From contig CM051460.1 of assembly GCA_028095005.1 (NCBI GenBank), positions 72,703,676 through 72,767,675 of the forward strand: a stretch of 64,000 nt of DNA, in the 5' to 3' direction. The notes below the pieces were generated by a model. It saw only the letters and a program-made list of their open reading frames with translations, had not been told where the DNA came from and did no database searches. Position 1 is the stretch's first letter. Each line of letters starts with the position of its first letter. Positions 58,279 through 64,000 of this stretch are shown in pieces. Made by a program: the position numbers and the translations under genes. Source of the DNA: Rhynchospora pubera. Its lineage: Eukaryota; Streptophyta; Magnoliopsida; Poales; Cyperaceae.

Positions 58279-60000
58279 TCCTTCCTTAAACTCAATTATG
58301 CTCCAGCACTCATCCCGATTCCCGAGTAGCTTCTTGAATCGGTTGAACAATTCTGCTCCAAGCGGCTTAGTGAAAATATCTGCTACTTGATCACGACTTG
58401 CCACGTGAGTCAACTCAACATCGCCATCCTTAACATGCTCGCGTATGAAGTGAAAGCGAACATCAATATGCTTGCTTCTTTCATGATGCACCGGGTTCTT
58501 CGCTAGCTCAATTGCTGATTTGTTGTCGACTCGAATCTCGGTTGGTTTATCTCGAGCAAAATTCATCTCCTTCAGCAATTTTCTCAACCACAACGCGTGA
58601 CATACACATGAAGATGCAGCCACATACTCCGCTTCACAAGTTGATAGAGTCACAATTGGTTGCTTCTTTGACACCCATGTAAATGCTGTGTCACCCATGT
58701 AAAACACAAAACCAGCGGTGCTCTTTCTATCATCAATGTCTCCACACCAATCGCTGTCCGTATATCCAAGAAGATCAAACTCGTCAGTATGAGAATAGAA
58801 TAAGCCATGAGATAAAGTACTTTTCACATAGCGAAGAATTCGCTTTATGGCTTTCCAATGTGACATCTTTGGCTCTTCCATGTACCGGCTTACCAAGCCG
58901 ACACCATATGCAATATCTGGCCTTGTGCACATTAGATAGCGCAAGCATCCAACCAAACTTCTGTATTGAGTTTCATCTACAGCCTTGCCTTCATCATAAC
59001 GGAACAGTTTTGTGCCACTCTCAACTGGAGTGCACACCGGGTTGCAATCATTCATTTTAAACCACTTTAGCACATCTTTTGCATATGCCTCTTGCGAGAC
59101 AAAAATTCCAGATTTGTCTTGCTTTACTTCCAACCCCAAAAAGTATGACATTAGTCCCAAATCTGTCATCTCAAATTCTTTTGACATTTCCATCTTGAAC
59201 TTCTCAATCATATCATCATTATTTCCCATGAATATCATGTCATCAACATATAAAGCAACGAACATAATGTCATCATGACATACCTTCACATACAAAGCAT
59301 GTTCATACGGGCATTGCACAAACCCGTGCTTCTTGAAGTATGTATCAATGCGGGTATTCCAAGCTCGTGGAGCTTGCTTCAACCCGTACAACGCCTTCTT
59401 TAATTTCAGCACCTTTTCTTCTTGTCCTTCCTTAATGTAACCTGGTGGTTGCTCGATGTAAACTTCTTCTTCAAGTATACCATTGAGGAATGCTGATTTC
59501 ACATCCATTTGATAAATATTCCACTTGTTTTGAGCAGCCAATGAAATCAACAAGCGAATAGTCTCCATTCTTTCAACAGGAGCAAATACTTCTTCATAAT
59601 CAATCCCCGCTTTTTGCTTGTATCCCTTGGCTACTAACCTTGCCTTGTATCTTTCAACCTCACCTTGAGCATTCAATTTCTTCTTGTAGACCCATTTCAC
59701 ACCAATCGGCTTATGATCCTTAGGCAACGTCGCAAGTTCCCAAGTATCATTCTTCACAATAGCATTCATCTCTTCATTCATAGCTTGCTGCCATTTCTTC
59801 TCTTGAACAGCTTCTTCAAATGTGATGTTCTCGGCATCCGCCAAAAGACACACCAAATGCAACTCGCTAGTTGCTTCATATAAGTCTTGCAAGGTTCTGG
59901 TTCGAGGTGTTCTCGCATCATCATCACTTAAGCTCGAACTCGAACTTGGATCAGCTTGCATTGTTGTGTTTGTCGAAGTAGAGCTCGCAATGATCTGCAC
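58216..60000 (-). CDS. Copia pol, reverse transcriptase and RNase H part
   Basis: The 594-codon downstream half of pol. Reverse transcriptase motifs: QMDVKSAFLNG near residue 165 and the catalytic LYVDDMIF near 250. RNase H: GYTDSDWCGD near 435 and a SKHIDVRFHFIRE block near 540. It is in the same frame as the upstream half and separated from it by one TAA. The frame runs on into the 3' LTR before stopping. By itself it lacks a natural ATG start, so it would need readthrough. Confidence 0.93.
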   Translation of the reverse strand: MQIIASSTSTNTTMQADPSSSSSLSDDDARTPRTRTLQDLYEATSELHLVCLLADAENITFEEAVQEKKWQQAMNEEMNAIVKNDTWELATLPKDHKPIGVKWVYKKKLNAQGEVERYKARLVAKGYKQKAGIDYEEVFAPVERMETIRLLISLAAQNKWNIYQMDVKSAFLNGILEEEVYIEQPPGYIKEGQEEKVLKLKKALYGLKQAPRAWNTRIDTYFKKHGFVQCPYEHALYVKVCHDDIMFVALYVDDMIFMGNNDDMIEKFKMEMSKEFEMTDLGLMSYFLGLEVKQDKSGIFVSQEAYAKDVLKWFKMNDCNPVCTPVESGTKLFRYDEGKAVDETQYRSLVGCLRYLMCTRPDIAYGVGLVSRYMEEPKMSHWKAIKRILRYVKSTLSHGLFYSHTDEFDLLGYTDSDWCGDIDDRKSTAGFVFYMGDTAFTWVSKKQPIVTLSTCEAEYVAASSCVCHALWLRKLLKEMNFARDKPTEIRVDNKSAIELAKNPVHHERSKHIDVRFHFIREHVKDGDVELTHVASRDQVADIFTKPLGAELFNRFKKLLGNRDECWSIIEFKEGCWKYKLNYGCMVKCLWFLGY

Positions 60001-60024
60001 CTCTTTCTCAACATCATGCGACTT

Positions 60025-62301
60025 TTACTCCATAGAATTCCAGCACCACACGGCTTCTTCATTAACCTGCACATCACGACTAATATGTACCTTATTAGTT
60101 GTTGGGTCAATGAGTTTGTATGCCTTTGACCTTTCATCATAGCCGATAAAAATCAGCTTCTTGCTCTTGTCATCAAGCTTTGTCCTTCGCTGATCCAGAA
60201 TGTGCGCATAAGCCACACTTCCGAACACTTTCAAATGAGATATTGCTGGTTTCACACCGCACCATGCTTCTTGTGGAGTCATGTTCTCCAAACTTGTTGT
60301 TGGACATCGGTTTTGCAAGTAAACCGCACATTGCACTGCTTCAGCCCAATATTCTTTTGGCATATTCTTACTTTTCAGCATGCTACGAACCATGTCGAGT
60401 ATGGTCCGATTCTTTCTTTCAGCCACGCTATTTTGTTGAGGTGAATATGGTGCTGTTAGGAACCTTCGAATGCCATGTTCCTCGCAGAAATACTCAAACT
60501 CTTTTGAGATATACTCACCACCTCGATCTGACCTCACCGTCTTTATGTAATTGCCATTTAATTTTTCAACCAACACCTTAAACTTCTTAAAAACAGCAAA
60601 TGCCTCTGACTTTTCTTTCAAAAAATACACCCAAGTTCTTCTTGAGAAATCATCAACAAAAGTAATGAAGTAACGGTGCTTACCCAAAGAGTTTGGTGTG
60701 ATCGGACCACAAATGTCCGTATGTATCAACTCCAGCGGCTTCTTCGCTCGATAGCTTGCTTCTTTTGGAAATGAACTCCTTGGATGCTTTCCAAGCACAC
60801 ACCCTTCACAAAACTTGTCACAATTCTCAATATGTGGCAGTCCCTTCACCATACTTTTCTTTGACAACTCTTTTAAACCACCAAAATTTAGATGACCAAA
60901 CCGCAAATGCCATAACCATGCTTTATCAACCACACATGCTTTCAAACATTTAGCTTGCACATTCATCAAATTCAGCTTAAACATGCGGTTTTTGGTCATT
61001 TCAACTTGAGCTATCAAGCTATCATTTTTATCTCTCAAATACAAGGTTCTGTCCTTCATAACCACAGTATAACCAAGTTCCAACAATTGTCCCAAACTCA
61101 AAATATTACTCTTCATATCAGGCACATAATAAACATTTGTGATAAAAGTCTCACTTCCATTTTTCAGCTGGATGAGAACTTTACCTTGTCCTTCAACTTT
61201 CACTTTTGATGCATCACCAAATGAAACATGGCCATCAACAACTTCTTGCATCTCGGTGAACATGTGCTTATAGCCACACATATGATTGCTTGCACCGGTA
61301 TCCAAATACCACACTGTTTCTTGATTAGGGGCTGCTTCTTTTCTAGCAAGCAACACCACACCATCTCCAACTTTCTCATCTCTTTTCTCATTCTCTTCTT
61401 TTTTATCATGACATTCATATGCATAATGACCATATCTTTTGCAACTGTAACATTGAATATGAGACTTATTACCTCCTCTTCCTCGGCCTCTACCATTGCC
61501 AAATGAGCCTTGCTGCTCCTTCTCGTCTCGGTTGTCTTGCTGTCCGCGACCTCGACCACCTCGGCCACGGCCACGACCTCGACTTCGACCTCGACCACGA
61601 CCTCGATCGCTGCTGGTCGGTCTTTCTTCTTTCAATGTCACCTTAGCTTGAAGTGCTTCATCGAGCACCTCTTGCTTTTTCTTCTTCTTTCTTTGCTCAT
61701 GTGCTTCCAACGAGCCCGAAAGCTCATCAATAGTCATCTCATTCAAGTCTTTTGATTCTTCTATTGCACACACAACATTTTCAAACTCGTTCGTCAATGA
61801 ACGAAGTATTTTCTCCACAACTCGAACATCAGAAAGTGGCTCACCATTTCTCTTGAGTTGGTTCACCACAGTTTGTACTCTTGTGATGTATTCTGACACA
61901 CCTTCTGTCTCCTTCATTTTCAAGGCCTCAAACTCGCCTCGAAGTGTTTGCAACCGCACTTGCTTCACTCGATCAACGCCTTTGTATGTTTTCTCGAGAG
62001 TGTTCCAAGCCTCATGTGAAGATGTCGCACCGGCTATCTTCTCAAAACCCGACTCATCAACCGCTTGATAAATGATGTAGAGAGCGGTTTTGTCCTTCTT
62101 GCGATTCTCCTTCAATGTCCTTGCTTGTGCAACCGTCAACGCCGTTGTGTCGGCATGCTCTTGGTAGCCATCTTCGACTATCTCCCATACTTCTTGCGCA
62201 CCAAGCAGAGCTCGCATTTGGATACACCAATTGTCGTAGTTGTTCTTCATAAGACGGGGCAGTGGCATGTGCCCAAACGTCGAAACACCGGTACTTGCCA
62301 T
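60025..62301 (-). CDS. Copia gag, protease and integrase part
   Basis: 758 codons from the ATG (62301-62299) that lies just after the primer-binding site. The gag domain has an RG-rich tract (about residues 232-280) and a CCHC zinc knuckle (CYSCKRYGHYAYECH, about 284-298). The protease active site is DTGA (near 334). The integrase has an HHCC zinc finger (HLRFGHLNF onward, near 455), a catalytic core beginning HTDICGPI, and the SPQQNSVAERKNRT block. The frame ends at TAA 60025-60027, between integrase and reverse transcriptase. Confidence 0.94.
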   Translation of the reverse strand: MASTGVSTFGHMPLPRLMKNNYDNWCIQMRALLGAQEVWEIVEDGYQEHADTTALTVAQARTLKENRKKDKTALYIIYQAVDESGFEKIAGATSSHEAWNTLEKTYKGVDRVKQVRLQTLRGEFEALKMKETEGVSEYITRVQTVVNQLKRNGEPLSDVRVVEKILRSLTNEFENVVCAIEESKDLNEMTIDELSGSLEAHEQRKKKKKQEVLDEALQAKVTLKEERPTSSDRGRGRGRSRGRGRGRGGRGRGQQDNRDEKEQQGSFGNGRGRGRGGNKSHIQCYSCKRYGHYAYECHDKKEENEKRDEKVGDGVVLLARKEAAPNQETVWYLDTGASNHMCGYKHMFTEMQEVVDGHVSFGDASKVKVEGQGKVLIQLKNGSETFITNVYYVPDMKSNILSLGQLLELGYTVVMKDRTLYLRDKNDSLIAQVEMTKNRMFKLNLMNVQAKCLKACVVDKAWLWHLRFGHLNFGGLKELSKKSMVKGLPHIENCDKFCEGCVLGKHPRSSFPKEASYRAKKPLELIHTDICGPITPNSLGKHRYFITFVDDFSRRTWVYFLKEKSEAFAVFKKFKVLVEKLNGNYIKTVRSDRGGEYISKEFEYFCEEHGIRRFLTAPYSPQQNSVAERKNRTILDMVRSMLKSKNMPKEYWAEAVQCAVYLQNRCPTTSLENMTPQEAWCGVKPAISHLKVFGSVAYAHILDQRRTKLDDKSKKLIFIGYDERSKAYKLIDPTTNKVHISRDVQVNEEAVWCWNSME

Positions 62302-62303
62302 CG

Positions 62304-62318
62304 GCTCTGATACCAATC
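62304..62318 (-). other. Primer-binding site of the young copia element
   Basis: TGGTATCAGAGC on the minus strand, just inside the 5' LTR, complementary to plant initiator-Met tRNA. Gag starts immediately after it. Confidence 0.92.
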
Positions 62319-62651
62319 TGATAGGATCGTCTTCTTAATATGAGGCTATGTGTATATTAGTGGAGATAAAGAGAAACTTAGTAACTGAAAATTCTCATTC
62401 ATATATTGATAAAACACTCTTACAATTAGATTTCTCTCTAAATTCTAAGTTTTCTAAGTTCTGAATTTTTTTCTCTTACTCTTACATTGTTTATATAGCC
62501 AATCTAGTCTTCATAATTAAATACTCAACTACCTAATTAAATTGCATAGTCTTCTAGACAATAAAAACACACAACTTCCTAAACATAATTAATATCCTAG
62601 AAACCATAAACATTTGACCATACAACCATAATTGAGTTTATATTTCCAACA
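62319..62651 (-). repeat. 5' LTR of the young copia element
   Basis: A 333-bp partner of 57947-58278; transcription would run towards lower coordinates. Confidence 0.97.
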
Positions 62652-63216
62652 GTGGTAAAAAAGAGCGACGTGGCTACAATACTATCCCGATTTTACAAGA
62701 GAAACCAGGGGCCCAGAGGCGGAAAGCCCCGGTTTTCTACGGTTAGAACGAAGGAAAGGGCAGAGGTTGGTTGGGGACTCGCCGACTTGGGGAGGGATGT
62801 GTCAGCGTGGGTCAGTGAGTTGACGTGTTTGCCACGCGGCAGCTAATGCGCAACGTGGCACAAATCCGCCACCGGATTGTTACAGAAACCAAGAGGCGGA
62901 AAGCTACCGGAACGGGTTGAACCCGAACTTCTTTCACCTCAACGAAGCCTATATATATGCCTATATATATATATATATATATATATGCCAACTTCCGCCT
63001 TCCAACTTCAATCGCCATTCGCCCCCTTCCCATTTTTTTACAAAACCCAAACCCTACGAAGAACATCTCCACCTCTCTCTCTCTCTCTCTCTCCTCCTAA
63101 GGCAGTTCCCACCGGAGCCGGTACCTTCAGTGTGATTTTTCTCTTACATAAAACAGCAAGGAGCTCCTGTTGAGAAGCCCAAGGGGTCTCTTGAGGCACT
63201 TGGGCAAAAACTAAAG
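62652..63216 (+). promoter_or_regulatory. Promoter and start of an unidentified gene at the right edge
   Basis: A GC-richer stretch with ACGT-core elements (GCGACGTGGC, CAACGTGGCAC), a TATATATA run at 62949-62986, a CT-rich leader (63073-63095), and then 20 open codons at 63157-63216 (GAPVEKPKGSLEALGQ) closed by a donor-like AAAGGTGATG. No ATG in that frame is visible close upstream, so the exon may be entered by splicing or belong to a damaged gene. The protein is not recognised. The copia element lies directly upstream of this promoter. Confidence 0.4.
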
Positions 63217-64000
63217 GTGATGATTTTGTACCTAATCTTTATTGCATAGTTTTGCCTGTAGAAAATTAGAAGTTGAATTATAGAATCGCCTTATTTTCAC
63301 CTGAAAGAGACCGAAATTGTGAAATAGGAATGGTAAAGAGGTTCCATAGTATATTGCAAAGTGGCAAATGTGAAATGGACGTTAATTATTTGCCATTCCG
63401 ATTAACTATTAGATTTCGAATTATAGAAATCAGCTTATTTCACAATTTTTTTTTTCACTATTTATTCTCTTTAATTTATACGGCATCTATTCACAATTCC
63501 TATTTCATAAATTAGAGATCAAATTATAGGAATCGGCTCCTTTCATCTGAAAGGGACCAAAACTGTGAAACAGGAATGGTAAATAGGTACTATGTCTTTC
63601 CGTATTGTTAATTTGCGGGAGTGGAATTTGTCAAATAGGAATTATTTACCCCTCCTATTTCACAATTTGAGGTAAATTCTAAAATCGGCTAATTTCACAG
63701 TTTAGTACCTTTAATTTATATGGTACCTATTTACAATTCCTGATTCACAAATTAGAGGTCGAATAATAAATATCGGTGTACAAATACTTCGGCAAATTTA
63801 CTCTGCGGAACTAGTCTTCAAGCTTTCAGTTGTTCTGTTTTATAAATTACATTTCAAATGTTATAATTTGTATTTTTTATATATCTTTTGATGCATATTT
63901 GTCTCTGAATGAAAACCTTTCAAACTTGTTTTATGAATATACATATCTACATTATTGATACATGTTTTAAAATTCTGTTTCATTATTTTTTTGTTCCTTC
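63217..64000. other. Intron-like DNA with direct and inverted repeats
   Basis: ACCTGAAAGAGACCGAAATT near 63300 recurs as ATCTGAAAGGGACCAAAACT near 63545. GTACCTATTTACAATTCCTG near 63723 is inverted relative to CAGGAATGGTAAATAGGTAC near 63570. CAAATTTACTCTGCGGAACT near 63793 matches modules at 34617 and, more weakly, 35460 and 39655. No exon seen. Confidence 0.5.

Larger units (their letters stand above)
57947..62651 (-). mobile_element. Young Ty1/copia retrotransposon, nearly intact
   Basis: LTRs at 57947-58278 (332 bp) and 62319-62651 (333 bp) differ by about four substitutions and one indel by eye. A perfect GTGGT target duplication flanks the element (57942-57946 and 62652-62656). On the minus strand the 5' LTR is followed by TTGGTATCAGAGCC, complementary to initiator-Met tRNA, and the 3' LTR is preceded by the purine tract AAGGAAGGA. 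Domain order gag, protease, integrase, reverse transcriptase, RNase H is that of copia. A single in-frame stop at 60025-60027 splits the polyprotein. Confidence 0.97.

Noticed and set aside
60180..62310. Several plus-strand frames of 65-133 codons over the copia element
   Set aside because: They are antisense shadows of gag and pol on the minus strand.
62877..63173. Plus-strand frames of 70-98 codons near the right-edge promoter
   Set aside because: They run through the TATATA and CTCTCT tracts and so are low-complexity by-products in a promoter and leader.

Overview
The window is nuclear DNA from a flowering plant, most likely a eudicot. It is AT-rich, its genes have many GT-AG introns, and the clearest genes match plant families: a LOG2/LUL-type ubiquitin ligase, plastid phosphoglucomutase, a prolamin-like secreted peptide, F-box/DUF295 proteins and a bicupin. 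It also carries most major plant transposon classes: Ty1/copia, a gypsy-like solo LTR, MULE, hAT, CACTA, Helitron, SINE and MITEs. No bacterial, organellar, rRNA, tRNA or CRISPR feature was seen.

Layout. (1) 1-0.8 kb: first exon of a LOG2/LUL RING ligase on the minus strand, running off the left edge. (2) 3.1-22.8 kb: an interstitial satellite array with a monomer of about 172 bp, over 60 copies, split by three dated-by-nesting insertions: a solo LTR with target duplication (which itself holds a 402-bp foldback MULE with a perfect 9-bp duplication), a decayed copia element (holding a second solo LTR with a perfect ATAAG duplication), and a 268-bp Helitron. (3) 23.7-29.4 kb: a complete 22-exon plastid phosphoglucomutase gene, 611 aa by my splice model. 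(4) 32.1-32.4 kb: a small secreted prolamin-like (ECA1-type) gene on the minus strand. (5) 33-47 kb: an orphan promoter-like region, then a tandem segmental duplication. Each unit holds decayed phosphoglucomutase exons 13-17 followed by an intact intronless F-box/DUF295 gene on the opposite strand; a detached, nearly intact copy of the last phosphoglucomutase exon lies upstream, and a promoter-only scrap of a third F-box copy lies at 51.1 kb. Unit 2 has been expanded by hAT, Tourist-like and other insertions. (6) 47.6-50.7 kb: a CACTA-like element with palindromic subterminal repeats and GC-rich internal cargo. (7) 53.2-55.8 kb: a complete four-exon bicupin gene (356 aa). (8) 57.9-62.7 kb: a young Ty1/copia retrotransposon on the minus strand with near-identical LTRs, a perfect GTGGT duplication, an initiator-Met primer site and a single in-frame stop in gag-pol. 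(9) 62.7-64 kb: the promoter and start of an unidentified gene leaving the right edge.

The host genes do not form one pathway. The functional theme is genome dynamics: a housekeeping starch-synthesis gene sits between a satellite block and a field of its own degenerate copies, and the duplicated segments record insertions as paired empty and filled sites. All intron borders were read by eye from GT-AG sites and protein-family continuity.
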